Assembly (NCBI RefSeq): GCF_019038435.1
Contig: NZ_JAGPOX010000027.1
Span: 1-46,500, forward strand
Length of the DNA: 46,500 nt
Origin: Nocardia alni
Lineage (GTDB): Bacteria; Actinomycetota; Actinomycetes; Mycobacteriales; Mycobacteriaceae
Direction of reading: 5' to 3'
Position 1 is the stretch's first letter. Each line of letters opens with the position of its first letter. A program made the translations under genes and the position numbers. Shown in pieces: positions 1-8,989 of the stretch. The notes beneath the pieces were generated by a model. It was given only the letters and a program-made list of their open reading frames with translations, had not been told where the DNA came from and did no database searches.

Positions 1-47
1 GAGGTTAGCGAGTGTCTCGTGGGCGCGGAGATGTGTATAAGAGAAAG
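1..47. other. Probable sequencing-adapter remnant (Nextera-like)
   Basis: Bases 14-47 match the 34-nt Illumina Nextera read-2 adapter plus mosaic end at 32 of 34 positions by eye. The core AGATGTGTATAAGAGA (29-44) is exact; the two differences are at 25 and 45. This is most simply adapter read-through at a contig end, and bases 1-13 are then also suspect. A true Tn5-like end is much less likely, because no transposase is nearby. The adapter sequence is recalled, not searched. Confidence 0.8.
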
Positions 48-126
48 GGGTACCGCTGCGTAGGCGACGAAGGAGCAAGCAGCGGTGCCCGACCGACGCG
101 CCCCCAGGGCGCCGAAAACCTGCCGC

Positions 127-166
127 AGCGAAGCGGAGGCCAAAAACCCGGAGCGAAGCGGAGGCC
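127..166. repeat. 15-bp direct repeat, period 25
   Basis: AGCGAAGCGGAGGCC occurs exactly at 127-141 and 152-166, just upstream of the first lipoprotein gene. It may be intergenic low-complexity sequence; no function is visible. Confidence 0.6.
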
Positions 167-176
167 GATAACTCAG

Positions 177-189
177 TAGACTCCGGCCC
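177..189 (+). promoter_or_regulatory. Leaderless-type -10 element of first DUF3558 gene
   Basis: TAGACT (177-182) fits the actinobacterial TANNNT -10 pattern. It ends 7 nt before the ATG at 190, and no Shine-Dalgarno sequence is visible. Transcription would begin at or next to the start codon. Confidence 0.45.
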
Positions 190-723
190 ATGCGGAGGAT
201 CACGTCGGCTATCGCGGTTGGGGCTGCTGTCGTTGGGCTGCTGACGGCGTGTGGGTCGGGGGGCGACTCGGGCAACGACACCTCCTCGATGCGGCCGCCG
301 ATGAAGGTGGCCGCGCTGGGGCCGTTCGTCGGGGAGTGCGGCAACGTCACCGATCAGGAGATCGCCACGATCGGCGGGCTCGGTCAGGTCACGCAGGTGT
401 ACAAGAACGCGGTCGGCTGCAACTGGCAGGGGCCCGGCCTGGGCAGTTCGAGCGTGACGTTCGCGTCCTATCGCGGCAGCCCACTGGGCCGGGAGAAGGC
501 GTGGGTGACCGCGCAGGGGCGCAATCCGGAGACGGTCGACGTGGGCGGGCACCCGGGTTTCCAGGACGCCACCCCCGACGGCACGATCTGCGACTTCGCG
601 GTGCAACTCGGCGACGATTTCTTCGAATGGTCCACCTCCTCCGGGGCTTTCGGCACGCCGAGTCCGACTCCGTGCGACAAGAATCGGAAGTTGGCCGAAC
701 TGACCGTGCAGCGGATGAAATGA
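190..723 (+). CDS. DUF3558 family lipoprotein
   Basis: This is a 177-aa exported lipoprotein. A basic N-terminus and hydrophobic stretch end in the lipobox LTAC (Cys21), the expected lipidation site. The mature part carries spaced cysteines (C51-x-W-type region, GCNWQG, ICDF, TPCDKN) typical of DUF3558, a family of extracytoplasmic lipoproteins common in Nocardia and mycobacteria; its role is not established. A second DUF3558 protein of the same length follows 8 bp downstream, so the two are probably cotranscribed and arose by duplication. The ATG is supported by the TANNNT element 7 nt upstream. Family assignment is confident; function is unknown. Confidence 0.85.
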   Translation: MRRITSAIAVGAAVVGLLTACGSGGDSGNDTSSMRPPMKVAALGPFVGECGNVTDQEIATIGGLGQVTQVYKNAVGCNWQGPGLGSSSVTFASYRGSPLGREKAWVTAQGRNPETVDVGGHPGFQDATPDGTICDFAVQLGDDFFEWSTSSGAFGTPSPTPCDKNRKLAELTVQRMK

Positions 724-731
724 GGCGAACC

Positions 732-1265
732 ATGAAGGCTCGGTCGATAGCGGTCGCCACCGTGGCGCTGGCGGTCGGCCTGTCGGTCGGCGGCTGCGGC
801 AAGACGGTCCCCGGTACCGCTCTGCCCGCGGGCGGGGGCGGGGTCAACACCAACTTCGACAAGCTGCTGCGCGAATGCGATGTCGTCAAGCAGGACCAGA
901 TCGCCAAGACGACCAGCGCGCAGGACGCGACCAGCTCGTTCAACGGAGCGGTCTGCATGTGGGTTCTGGACGGCGCGCCCAGCGGTGACGGGATGGCCAC
1001 GCTCAACTGGTACGAGATGGGCTCGCTCACCAACGAGAAGGCCACGAACGACAAGCTCGGCTACAGCACCACCAATATCAATGTGCAGGGTCGCCGATCA
1101 CTGGAGATTCGCCGGCCCAACGATCCGGACTCCTGCGGCGTGGAGGCTCCGGCGGCCGACACCGGGGTCATCGGGTGGTGGATCAACTATCACGCCGGCG
1201 CGCACCCCGATCCGTGCGACGCGGCCAGCAAGCTGGTCGGGCTGACCCTCGATCTGGCGCGGTGA
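732..1265 (+). CDS. DUF3558 family lipoprotein (second copy)
   Basis: A second 177-aa lipoprotein. The signal peptide ends at VGGC (Cys22). The mature domain shows the pattern ECDVV...VCMWVLDG...DSCGV...DPCDAASKL, which parallels the upstream gene. I chose the ATG at 732 because GAGG (722-725) lies 6 nt before it. An ATG at 720 overlaps the upstream stop codon in an ATGA arrangement and would add four residues. Either start implies an operon with the first DUF3558 gene. A terminator follows at ~1292. The substrate or partner is unknown. Confidence 0.85.
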   Translation: MKARSIAVATVALAVGLSVGGCGKTVPGTALPAGGGGVNTNFDKLLRECDVVKQDQIAKTTSAQDATSSFNGAVCMWVLDGAPSGDGMATLNWYEMGSLTNEKATNDKLGYSTTNINVQGRRSLEIRRPNDPDSCGVEAPAADTGVIGWWINYHAGAHPDPCDAASKLVGLTLDLAR

Positions 1266-1573
1266 GGCGACGGTCCGGACAGGCGTTCTCCGGGGTGTGC
1301 GGGGAGCCCTCGCACCCACCCCTTTTTGCTCCACGGTGAGTCGGCGGGTATCGTGGATCGCTGTGCCCGGAGCGTGCGGGCAAGTTGTTGTGCAGGACGT
1401 AAGCCAGCGAGAGCGGCTGAACGTTCAGACGTGCCCAGAAAAAGGGCTCTGAACTGCGCGCGACACGCCCGACCTCGGGACGCGAGTGACGCGATCCGGG
1501 CTAGTGGGTGAAGGCTCGATAACACACACATGAAGTTCCAGACACCTGGTTACTAAACGAGGAAAGCCGGTCT
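1266..1573 (+). other. Intergenic leader region upstream of rpsL
   Basis: 308 bp without a credible gene. It holds the terminator of the lipoprotein pair (1292-1327), a perfect 12-bp palindrome CTGAACGTTCAG (1417-1428), and an 8-codon open frame at 1530-1556 (ATG AAG ... TAA) just upstream of the rpsL ribosome binding site (GAGGAAAG, from ~1559). The str operon promoter must lie here, but I see no clear -35/-10 pair. Confidence 0.5.
1292..1327 (+). terminator. Intrinsic terminator after DUF3558 pair
   Basis: GGGGTGTGCGGG can pair, with one bulge, with CCCTCGCACCCACCCC. It is followed directly by CTTTTTG. This gives a GC-rich stem plus T-run ahead of the str operon. Confidence 0.65.
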
Positions 1574-1948
1574 ATGCCAACCATCAACCAGCTGGTCCGT
1601 AAGGGTCGCAACGACAAGGTCTCCAAGACCAAGACTGCGGCCCTGAAGGGGAGCCCGCAGCGTCGTGGCGTGTGCACCCGCGTGTACACCACGACCCCGA
1701 AGAAGCCGAACTCCGCGCTGCGTAAGGTCGCGCGTGTTCGCCTGACCAGCGCGGTCGAGGTCACGGCCTACATCCCGGGTGAGGGCCACAACCTGCAGGA
1801 GCACTCGATGGTGCTCGTGCGCGGCGGTCGTGTGAAGGATCTCCCCGGTGTGCGCTACAAGATCATCCGCGGTTCGCTCGACACCCAGGGCGTGAAGAAC
1901 CGCAAGCAGGCTCGCAGCCGCTACGGCGCCAAGAAGGAGAAGAGCTGA
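1574..1948 (+). CDS. rpsL: 30S ribosomal protein S12
   Basis: A full-length, 124-aa S12 of the decoding centre. The N-terminus [12 protein letters not shown] and the core [16 protein letters not shown] are family signatures. Lys43 (in PKKPNS) and Lys88 (in RVKDLP) are both present; substitutions at these positions give streptomycin resistance, so this allele looks wild type. Asp89 is the usual methylthiolation site. It is the first gene of the str operon, with rpsG starting 1 bp after its stop. A GAGGAAAG ribosome binding site precedes the ATG. Confidence 0.99.
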   Translation: MPTINQLVRKGRNDKVSKTKTAALKGSPQRRGVCTRVYTTTPKKPNSALRKVARVRLTSAVEVTAYIPGEGHNLQEHSMVLVRGGRVKDLPGVRYKIIRGSLDTQGVKNRKQARSRYGAKKEKS

Positions 1949-1949
1949 T

Positions 1950-2420
1950 ATGCCACGCAAGGGCCCCGCTCCCAAGCGCCCGCTGATCAACGACCCGGTT
2001 TACGGGTCGCCGCTGGTCAGCCAGCTGGTCAACAAGATCCTGATGGATGGCAAGAAGTCCGTCGCCGAGCGCATCGTGTACGGCGCGATGGAGCAGGCGC
2101 GCGAGAAGACCGGCACCGATCCGGTCGTCACCCTCAAGCGCGCGCTCGACAACGTCAAGCCGGCCCTCGAGGTCAAGCCCCGCCGCGTCGGTGGCGCCAC
2201 CTACCAGGTGCCGGTCGAGGTTCGCCCGGGTCGCGCCAACACGCTGGCGATGCGCTGGCTGGTCAGCTACTCCCGTGCTCGCCGTGAGAAGACCATGGTC
2301 GAGCGTCTGGCCAACGAGTTGCTGGATGCCAGCAACGGCCTGGGCGCCTCGGTGAAGCGCCGCGAGGACACGCACAAGATGGCCGAGTCCAACCGGGCCT
2401 TCGCGCACTACCGCTGGTGA
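1950..2420 (+). CDS. rpsG: 30S ribosomal protein S7
   Basis: A 156-aa S7, the primary assembly protein of the 30S head. It is full length from [10 protein letters not shown] to the C-terminal ANRAF-like end ([10 protein letters not shown]). The [17 protein letters not shown] segment is characteristic. It starts 1 bp after the rpsL stop, so the two are translationally coupled. In many bacteria S7 autoregulates the str operon. A strong hairpin (2473-2504) lies in the 189-bp gap before fusA and could reduce read-through. Confidence 0.99.
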   Translation: MPRKGPAPKRPLINDPVYGSPLVSQLVNKILMDGKKSVAERIVYGAMEQAREKTGTDPVVTLKRALDNVKPALEVKPRRVGGATYQVPVEVRPGRANTLAMRWLVSYSRARREKTMVERLANELLDASNGLGASVKRREDTHKMAESNRAFAHYRW

Positions 2421-2472
2421 TTCATCCCCCGGACCGTCCGGTGCAGGAACGGCGCCGGGAGGGCGAGTCACA

Positions 2473-2504
2473 GCCGGACGCGGCACTTACCAGCCGCGTC
2501 CGGC
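2473..2504 (+). terminator. Perfect 12-bp hairpin between rpsG and fusA
   Basis: GCCGGACGCGGC (2473-2484), an 8-nt loop and GCCGCGTCCGGC (2493-2504) form an uninterrupted stem. There is no T-run, so it is a U-less terminator, an attenuator or an mRNA processing/stability element. A smaller hairpin GGCGGCAAGCCGCC sits at 2540-2553. Confidence 0.6.
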
Positions 2505-2609
2505 GTTAACACAGACGAACCCCCGACACAGTCGGAATTGGCGGCAAGCCGCCGGGTCGCTCCAGTAAATCCCAACTAGCATCGACAACGCAGAGCGGGG
2601 AAGATTTCC

Positions 2610-4715
2610 GTGGCACAGGACGTGCTCACCGACCTCAACAAGGTCCGCAACATCGGCATCATGGCCCACATCGATGCCGGTAAGACCACGACTACCGAAC
2701 GCATCCTCTTCTACACCGGCATCACCTACAAGATCGGTGAGGTCCACGACGGCGCGGCCACGATGGACTGGATGGCACAGGAGCAGGAGCGCGGCATCAC
2801 GATCACGTCGGCCGCGACGACCTGCTTCTGGAATGACAACCAGATCAACATCATCGACACGCCGGGACACGTCGACTTCACGGTCGAGGTGGAGCGCTCG
2901 CTGCGCGTCCTCGACGGCGCGGTCGCGGTCTTCGACGGTAAAGAGGGCGTTGAGCCGCAGTCCGAGCAGGTCTGGCGGCAGGCCGACAAGTACGACGTCC
3001 CGCGCATCTGCTTCGTCAACAAGATGGACAAGCTGGGCGCGGACTTCTACTTCACCGTGCGCACCATCGTCGAGCGCCTCGGCGCCAAGCCGCTGGTCCT
3101 GCAGTTGCCGATCGGCGCCGAGGATACCTTCGAGGGCATCGTCGACCTGGTCGAGATGAACGCGAAGGTCTGGCGCGGCGAGACCAAGCTCGGTGAGTCG
3201 TACGAGGTTGTCGAGATCCCGGCCGATCTGAAGGAGAAGGCCGAGGAGTACCGGCAGGCCCTGCTGGAGACCGTCGCGGAGTCCGACGAGGCGCTGCTGG
3301 AGAAGTTCTTCGGCGGTGAGGAGCTCTCGATCGAGGAGATCAAGGGCGCCATCCGCAAGATGACCGTCAACTCCGAGCTCTACCCGGTGCTGTGCGGTTC
3401 GGCGTTCAAGAACAAGGGCGTGCAGCCCATGCTCGACGCCGTGATCGACTACCTGCCCAACCCGCTGGACGACGGCGGCACCGACGGCCACGTCCCGGGC
3501 AAGGAAGACGAGATCATCCACCGCGACGCCGACGTCAGCGCGCCGTTCTCGGCGCTGGCGTTCAAGGTTGCCACGCACCCGTTCTTCGGCAAGCTGACCT
3601 ACGTGCGCGTGTACTCGGGCAAGGTCGACTCCGGCGCCCAGGTCATCAACTCGACCAAGGGTAAGAAGGAGCGCCTGGGCAAGCTGTTCCAGATGCACTC
3701 CAACAAGGAGAACCCGGTCACCGAGGCCCAGGCCGGCCACATCTACGCGGTCATCGGCCTGAAGGACACCACCACCGGCGATACGCTGTGCGATCCGCAG
3801 AACCAGATCGTGCTGGAGTCCATGACCTTCCCGGCCCCGGTCATCGAGGTCGCCATCGAGCCGAAGACCAAGGCCGACCAGGAGAAGCTGGGCTCCGCGA
3901 TCCAGAAGTTCGCGGAGGAGGACCCCACCTTCAACGTGAAGCTGGATCAGGAGACCGGCCAGACCGTCATCGGCGGTATGGGCGAGCTCCAGCTCGATAT
4001 CTACGTCGACCGCATGAAGCGCGAGTTCAAGGTCGAGGCCAATATCGGTAAGCCGCAGGTGGCCTACCGCGAGACCATCACCAAGAAGGTCGAGAAGCAC
4101 GAGTACACCCATAAGAAGCAGACGGGTGGCTCCGGCCAGTTCGCGCGCGTGATCATCGCCCTCGAGCCGCTGGTCGACGGCGAGGACGGCGCGACCTACG
4201 AGTTCCAGAACAAGGTCACCGGTGGCCGCGTACCCAGGGAATACATTCCTTCGGTGGACGCCGGTATCCAGGACGCCATGCAGTACGGTGTTCTCGCTGG
4301 TTACCCGCTGGTCAACGTGAAGGCCTCGCTGCTCGACGGCGCTTACCACGAGGTCGACTCCTCGGAAATGGCGTTCAAGATCGCCGGTTCCGCGGCCTTC
4401 AAGGAAGCCGCGCGCAAGGCCGGTCCGGTGATCCTCGAGCCGATCATGGCCGTCGAGGTCACCACGCCCGAGGATTACATGGGCGAAGTGATCGGCGACC
4501 TGAACTCCCGCCGTGGCCAGATCCAGGCCATGGAGGAACGCAGTGGTGCCCGTGTCGTCAAGGCGCTGGTTCCGCTCTCGGAGATGTTCGGTTACATCGG
4601 TGACCTGCGGTCGAAGACCCAGGGCCGAGCGAACTTCTCCATGGTGTTCAACTCGTACGCGGAGGTTCCGGCCAACGTGTCGAAGGAGATCATCGCCAAG
4701 GCGACCGGCGAGTAA
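2610..4715 (+). CDS. fusA: Elongation factor G
   Basis: A 701-aa translocation GTPase that moves tRNA-mRNA through the ribosome and, with RRF, recycles ribosomes. The G-domain motifs are intact: AHIDAGKTT (19-27), DTPGH and NKMDK. Domains II-V follow, ending ...[11 protein letters not shown]. The GTG start encodes [12 protein letters not shown], which matches the actinobacterial N-terminus; the ribosome binding site is weak (GGGGAAG). It lies 189 bp after rpsG with hairpins between, and 116 bp before tuf. The length is normal and I see no anomaly. Confidence 0.99.
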   Translation: MAQDVLTDLNKVRNIGIMAHIDAGKTTTTERILFYTGITYKIGEVHDGAATMDWMAQEQERGITITSAATTCFWNDNQINIIDTPGHVDFTVEVERSLRVLDGAVAVFDGKEGVEPQSEQVWRQADKYDVPRICFVNKMDKLGADFYFTVRTIVERLGAKPLVLQLPIGAEDTFEGIVDLVEMNAKVWRGETKLGESYEVVEIPADLKEKAEEYRQALLETVAESDEALLEKFFGGEELSIEEIKGAIRKMTVNSELYPVLCGSAFKNKGVQPMLDAVIDYLPNPLDDGGTDGHVPGKEDEIIHRDADVSAPFSALAFKVATHPFFGKLTYVRVYSGKVDSGAQVINSTKGKKERLGKLFQMHSNKENPVTEAQAGHIYAVIGLKDTTTGDTLCDPQNQIVLESMTFPAPVIEVAIEPKTKADQEKLGSAIQKFAEEDPTFNVKLDQETGQTVIGGMGELQLDIYVDRMKREFKVEANIGKPQVAYRETITKKVEKHEYTHKKQTGGSGQFARVIIALEPLVDGEDGATYEFQNKVTGGRVPREYIPSVDAGIQDAMQYGVLAGYPLVNVKASLLDGAYHEVDSSEMAFKIAGSAAFKEAARKAGPVILEPIMAVEVTTPEDYMGEVIGDLNSRRGQIQAMEERSGARVVKALVPLSEMFGYIGDLRSKTQGRANFSMVFNSYAEVPANVSKEIIAKATGE

Positions 4716-4724
4716 TCGTTGCCG

Positions 4725-4750
4725 GGGCGGCCTCGAGAGAAGCCGCCCCA
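4725..4750 (+). terminator. Hairpin between fusA and tuf
   Basis: GGGGCGGC (4725-4732) and GCCGCCCC (4743-4750) form a perfect 8-bp stem with a 10-nt loop. There is no T-tail. It is probably a partial terminator or a processing site that tunes tuf expression. Confidence 0.5.
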
Positions 4751-4831
4751 GGTCGGTCGTCGAACGACCCCCTGTAATACAAACCGCACTGCTGCAAAAA
4801 AGCACGCACTAACTAGTCCAGGAGGACAACA

Positions 4832-6022
4832 GTGGCGAAGGCGAAGTTCGAGCGGACGAAGCCCCACGTCAACATCGGTACGATTGGTCACGTCGACCAC
4901 GGCAAGACCACTCTGACTGCCGCGATCACCAAGGTGTTGGCCGACAAGTACCCGACGCTGAACGCGGCCTTCGCGTTCGACCAGATCGACAAGGCGCCGG
5001 AGGAGAAGGCTCGTGGTATCACGATCAACATCTCCCACGTCGAGTACCAGACCGAGAAGCGCCACTACGCGCACGTCGACGCCCCCGGTCACGCCGACTA
5101 CATCAAGAACATGATCACCGGCGCCGCCCAGATGGACGGTGCGATCCTGGTCGTGGCCGCCACCGACGGCCCGATGCCGCAGACCCGTGAGCACGTGCTG
5201 CTCGCCCGTCAGGTCGGCGTGCCCTACATCCTGGTCGCGCTGAACAAGTCGGACATGGTCGACGACGAGGAGATCCTCGAGCTCGTCGAGATGGAGGTCC
5301 GCGAACTGCTGGGCTCGCAGGAGTTCGACGAGGACGCGCCGGTCGTGCGCGTCTCGGGTCTGAAGGCGCTCGAGGGCGATCCGAAGTGGACCGAGTCGAT
5401 CATCGAGCTGATGAACGCGGTCGACGAGTCGATCCCGGACCCGGTCCGCGAGACCGACAAGCCGTTCCTGATGCCGATCGAGGACGTCTTCACGATCACC
5501 GGTCGTGGCACCGTCGTCACCGGTCGTGTCGAGCGTGGTGTGGTCAACGTGAACGAGGAAGTCGAGATCGTCGGCATCCGCGAGAAGACCACCAAGACCA
5601 CCATCACCGGCATCGAGATGTTCCGCAAGCTGCTGGACCAGGGCCAGGCCGGTGACAACGTCGGTCTGCTCGTTCGTGGCATCAAGCGCGAGGACGTGGA
5701 GCGCGGCCAGGTCGTCGTCAAGCCGGGTACGACCACCCCGCACACCGAGTTCGAGGGCCAGGCGTACATCCTGTCGAAGGACGAGGGCGGCCGCCACACC
5801 CCGTTCTTCAACAACTACCGCCCGCAGTTCTACTTCCGCACCACCGACGTGACCGGTGTCGTGACCCTCCCCGAGGGCACCGAGATGGTCATGCCGGGCG
5901 ACAACACCGAGATGAGCGTCAAGCTGATCCAGCCGATCGCCATGGAAGAGGGCCTGCGCTTCGCGATCCGTGAGGGTGGCCGCACCGTCGGCGCCGGTCG
6001 CGTCACGAAGATCAACAAGTAG
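4832..6022 (+). CDS. tuf: Elongation factor Tu
   Basis: A 396-aa GTPase that delivers aminoacyl-tRNA to the ribosome. GHVDHGKT (19-26), DAPGHADY and NKSD mark the G domain, and the C-terminal domains are complete (…[14 protein letters not shown]). The GTG start has a very strong ribosome binding site, AGGAGG, 6-7 nt upstream, as expected for one of the most abundant proteins. It is the last gene of the str operon; a classical terminator follows. It is the only tuf copy visible here. Confidence 0.99.
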   Translation: MAKAKFERTKPHVNIGTIGHVDHGKTTLTAAITKVLADKYPTLNAAFAFDQIDKAPEEKARGITINISHVEYQTEKRHYAHVDAPGHADYIKNMITGAAQMDGAILVVAATDGPMPQTREHVLLARQVGVPYILVALNKSDMVDDEEILELVEMEVRELLGSQEFDEDAPVVRVSGLKALEGDPKWTESIIELMNAVDESIPDPVRETDKPFLMPIEDVFTITGRGTVVTGRVERGVVNVNEEVEIVGIREKTTKTTITGIEMFRKLLDQGQAGDNVGLLVRGIKREDVERGQVVVKPGTTTPHTEFEGQAYILSKDEGGRHTPFFNNYRPQFYFRTTDVTGVVTLPEGTEMVMPGDNTEMSVKLIQPIAMEEGLRFAIREGGRTVGAGRVTKINK

Positions 6023-6041
6023 GACCAGCTCTTACCGAAAG

Positions 6042-6072
6042 GGCCGCTCCCCGTTGGGGGGCGGCCTTTTTC
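6042..6072 (+). terminator. Intrinsic terminator of str operon
   Basis: GGCCGCTCCCC and GGGGGGCGGCC form a GC-rich stem with a short loop, followed by TTTTTC. It sits 20 bp after the tuf stop and 30 bp before the convergent gene's stop. Confidence 0.9.
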
Positions 6073-6099
6073 GTGTTCGCGGAATGCCCGGCCTTCGAG

Positions 6100-7776
6100 T
6101 CAGGTGGGCCCGGACGCGGCTAGTAGGGCCTCGGCGAATTGGCGCATCTGGTCGGGGCCGCCGAACCAGGCGGTGACCAGGTCCACGGCGGCGGTGCGGG
6201 TGCGGCGGGCGGCCCGGATGAAGTCTTCCAGGGAGGCCTCGCCCGCCTCGGCCTTGTCCGCGACGGTTTCCAGGGTGTGGCTGGACAACAGGAGATGCAT
6301 GATGAGGTGGACGTCGACGGTGGTGGGGGCGTCGTCCTGGGCGGCGCGGCGGTGGGCGGACCGGCGAGATGCGGGGGCCGCCAGGTTCGACACCGTGGGT
6401 GTCGGTTCGGTGGTGTCGGGCGGTGGTGTCTGCTCGGACGAGGCGTTCGTCTCGTGGGAGGGCGTACTCGTCTGTTCGAGCGGCGGGTCGTCGACGGGCG
6501 AGGGGGTTTCGGCTATGAGGGTTCCGCTCACCGCGAATTCGGTTGTCCTGCGGCCCGCGCGGCTGACGAATCCGCGGGGCCGACGGGGTGGCAGGCCGGG
6601 CTGTTTCTCGGATTCGGCTGTGTCGTGGGCCGTATCGGCCGCGGCGTGCGAATTGGTGGAGATCTCGAAGGTGGCCGTGCCGTGCGCATTCATGGTGTTG
6701 CGCACGTCCGCGGCGGTATCGGGCGCCGGTTCGGCTGTGCCGCTCGGTGATTGGGCTGTGCCGTTGAGGTTCGCCGCCGTGCCGGGCGTCGGTTCGGCGT
6801 CCGGTGCCGCGGGGGTTGTCAGCCCCAATCTCGCATCCCGACCTTGGGGATTACGGGTCGGCAGGGCGGTGCGCACGGGTGCGCTGAATGCGGATTCTTC
6901 CGCGGGGCGCCGTGACTCGACCTCGGGTGGGGTCGGCTCGGCGAAAGGCGGCTCCGAGTAGGCGGGCCGGGGCTGTGCCGGGGCGGCGGCCGACGCGACC
7001 TCCGGGGCGGGGTGATGTGTGAGACGGCCGGTATCGCGACGGCCGGATTCCGGTGAGGTCAGCACGGAATCGTTGAGGAAAGGGGCGGATTCGGCGGAGG
7101 GAATCGTCGAACCGTTGGTGTGGGGTGCGTATTCGGGTTTCATCGCAGCGGCCGCCGGTTCGTCGAAGGAAGATCCGGAATTCGCGGCGTGTGGCGGGAA
7201 TGCGCCTGTGCGCGAGGGCAATCCGGGACTGCGCTGCGGTAGGCCGAACGAACCGTGCGGCGCGTCGCCGTTGCGGGGAGGGGCCGCCGGATCCGTGCCC
7301 GTGAGTTGTGTGGTCGTCCGGAATTCGGGTGCTGTGGTGCGCGTTGGCAAATTTGGGGCATCGTGTTGTGGGTACTCCGGCTGGGTGGTGTCGGTGGAGT
7401 AGGGGGATACGAACGCGGAAAACTCTGTGTCCGATTGCCGGGGGATGGCTACCGAATCGGATATCGGTGTGTTGAACTCGGACCTGCCGATCGCCACCGA
7501 ATCGGGTGACGATATCAGCGATTCGGAATGGCCGAAAGGTAGGGCGTGGCCGTTTGCCGCCGGTGTTCCGGTGGCCCATTCGGGTGCGGGTGCGGCATCG
7601 GCCGGGGTCCAGTTCACGGGGACCTCGGGCCGTCCGAGACTTGCACGCCCCGGATCGAATCCGGTGAGCGCCCCCGAGGATTCCGACGCCGACTCCTCAC
7701 GCGGATGGGTCAGGCGATAACCCTCCGGACGCGAGCGGTTGGGCTCTCCGAAATTGGCGAAGTCGGGGTCGGTCAT
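6100..7776 (-). CDS. Long low-complexity hypothetical protein
   Basis: A 558-aa protein I do not recognise. About residues 1-470 are rich in Pro, Thr, Ser, Ala and Glu with no hydrophobic segment, and so are probably disordered. The last ~75 residues are different and look helical (VDVHLIMHLLLSSHTLETV...SLEDFIRAARRTRTAAVDLV...QMRQFAEALLAASG); this may be the only folded domain. There is no signal peptide or TM segment. The coding strand is supported by an uninterrupted 1.7-kb frame that converges on tuf. Upstream, GGAGG precedes a two-codon ORF whose TAA overlaps this gene's ATG (TAATG), so translation may depend on reinitiation. A cytoplasmic scaffold or interaction protein is only a guess. 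Confidence 0.7.
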   Translation of the reverse strand: MTDPDFANFGEPNRSRPEGYRLTHPREESASESSGALTGFDPGRASLGRPEVPVNWTPADAAPAPEWATGTPAANGHALPFGHSESLISSPDSVAIGRSEFNTPISDSVAIPRQSDTEFSAFVSPYSTDTTQPEYPQHDAPNLPTRTTAPEFRTTTQLTGTDPAAPPRNGDAPHGSFGLPQRSPGLPSRTGAFPPHAANSGSSFDEPAAAAMKPEYAPHTNGSTIPSAESAPFLNDSVLTSPESGRRDTGRLTHHPAPEVASAAAPAQPRPAYSEPPFAEPTPPEVESRRPAEESAFSAPVRTALPTRNPQGRDARLGLTTPAAPDAEPTPGTAANLNGTAQSPSGTAEPAPDTAADVRNTMNAHGTATFEISTNSHAAADTAHDTAESEKQPGLPPRRPRGFVSRAGRRTTEFAVSGTLIAETPSPVDDPPLEQTSTPSHETNASSEQTPPPDTTEPTPTVSNLAAPASRRSAHRRAAQDDAPTTVDVHLIMHLLLSSHTLETVADKAEAGEASLEDFIRAARRTRTAAVDLVTAWFGGPDQMRQFAEALLAASGPT

Positions 7777-7897
7777 TAGGCCATTCTTACCTCCATGGCG
7801 ATGGCATGCGAGTCCGCGGGTCGCTCTCCACCCGTCGCGCGTGCCGGAATCGCCTGGTAGCTGGGAGGATACGGACCAATCCGGTCAGTGGGACTTT

Positions 7898-8869
7898 TCA
7901 GGCGCGCGGGCATGGTAGCCACCTACCTGATCGGGTGCGGCTCGCGGCGGCGGCCTCGATCCGGCGCGGCACCTCCCGGGGATCCTCGAGTTCGCCCCAG
8001 GTCCAGCGGATCGGAATCCAGCCCAGCGACCGCAGCCGGTCTTCGCGCAATTCCGCCGCGATCAGCGCCCGTTCGACGGCCTCGGTGCGCGGGTCGGCGC
8101 GCGCGGGATCGGTACGCGCGCCGAGGCCGCCGCGGCCGGCCGGGTCGAAGTCGGCGGCGACGCCGAGTGTGGGCAGCAGCAGGTCGACCCGGGCGACAAA
8201 AGTGTTGTCGGGACTGAGCACCTGCGCCTTCGGCTCCGGCGCCGGGAGCCCGGCCGCCGACAGCGCCACCCGCAGGCGGGATTCGGCGGTGTTCGAGCTG
8301 CGGCCGTCCAGGAAGGCGACGACCGCGGCGGCCCGGTGATATCCGGGCCGGGCCCGGGCGCGGTGGAGCTGCTCGCGCAGCCGCTCGGCCGTCGTCGCGC
8401 CCCGGTGCAGGGCCGCATCGCCGACCGCGACCGCCGCCGCGAACTGTTCGGTGCGGGCGATGTCGACGAGGGTGCGTTCCACCGTCGTGGACCGGACGCC
8501 GTCGATGACGATGATCTCGTCGGGTGCGAGTTGCCCGGCGTGCACCACCAGAACCCGGCCCACCCGTGCTCCGGTGCGACGAGGGCGGGTGAGGTGCGCG
8601 CGGTCCAGCCGTATGCCCCAGGCGGGCAGGCCGTGCCCGATCAGCGCCGAAACATGGCTCACCACAGCGGTATCGGCGACCGCGTCGAGCGTCGCGCGCA
8701 GCAGCGCCCGATGGCGCTCGGCCGGCGTGAGCGCCGCGGCGGGCACGGTGACATAGTGCCCGGTCCGGATGCGATGCCAGGTCCCGATCCGGCACAGTCT
8801 GCGCAGATCGGAATCGGAGAGTCCGGCGTCGAGGGCCGAGCGACGGGAGATCGGTTGCGGCGTGGCCAT
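7898..8869 (-). CDS. AbiEi-like / DUF559-type nuclease-fold protein
   Basis: 323 aa from the ATG at 8869 (MATPQPISRR); an in-frame start at 8926 would add 19 residues. The N-terminus (SRRSALDAGLSDSDLRRL...WHRIRTGHYV) resembles the winged-helix domain of type IV AbiEi antitoxins. The C-terminus (ESRLRVAL...RVDLLLPTLGVAADFD...EDRLRSLGWIPIRWTWGEL) resembles the Vsr/DUF559 PD-(D/E)xK fold found in many actinobacterial fusions of this type. The usual E-x-D-G after the core strand reads ADFDPAG here, so nuclease activity may be lost. No AbiEii-like toxin is adjacent. The gene is solitary and its function is unknown; family assignment is by recognition only. Confidence 0.7.
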   Translation of the reverse strand: MATPQPISRRSALDAGLSDSDLRRLCRIGTWHRIRTGHYVTVPAAALTPAERHRALLRATLDAVADTAVVSHVSALIGHGLPAWGIRLDRAHLTRPRRTGARVGRVLVVHAGQLAPDEIIVIDGVRSTTVERTLVDIARTEQFAAAVAVGDAALHRGATTAERLREQLHRARARPGYHRAAAVVAFLDGRSSNTAESRLRVALSAAGLPAPEPKAQVLSPDNTFVARVDLLLPTLGVAADFDPAGRGGLGARTDPARADPRTEAVERALIAAELREDRLRSLGWIPIRWTWGELEDPREVPRRIEAAAASRTRSGRWLPCPRA

Positions 8870-8989
8870 ACGTCGATCATGAGCGCGCCGCACACCCCCC
8901 GACGCCGCCTCGGGATGATTGTGCATAACTCGGGGGGTGTTGGTAACTCGCCGACTTCGGGTCTGTTTCGGCCGGGGATCCTCGAGGCG

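Noticed and set aside
1..47. Genuine Tn5-like transposon end
   Set aside because: The similarity extends through the flanking adapter sequence, not only the mosaic end, and no transposase is nearby.
2421..2609. Riboswitch upstream of fusA
   Set aside because: Simple hairpins only; no recognisable aptamer architecture or conserved motif.
2487..4805. 772-aa minus-strand open frame opposite fusA
   Set aside because: It is a mirror of the strongly biased fusA codons. EF-G on plus is certain, and the antisense product shows only low-complexity Leu/Asp/Val/Arg sequence.
7898..8869. Type IV toxin-antitoxin pair
   Set aside because: Only the AbiEi-like half is present; neither neighbour resembles the AbiEii nucleotidyltransferase.
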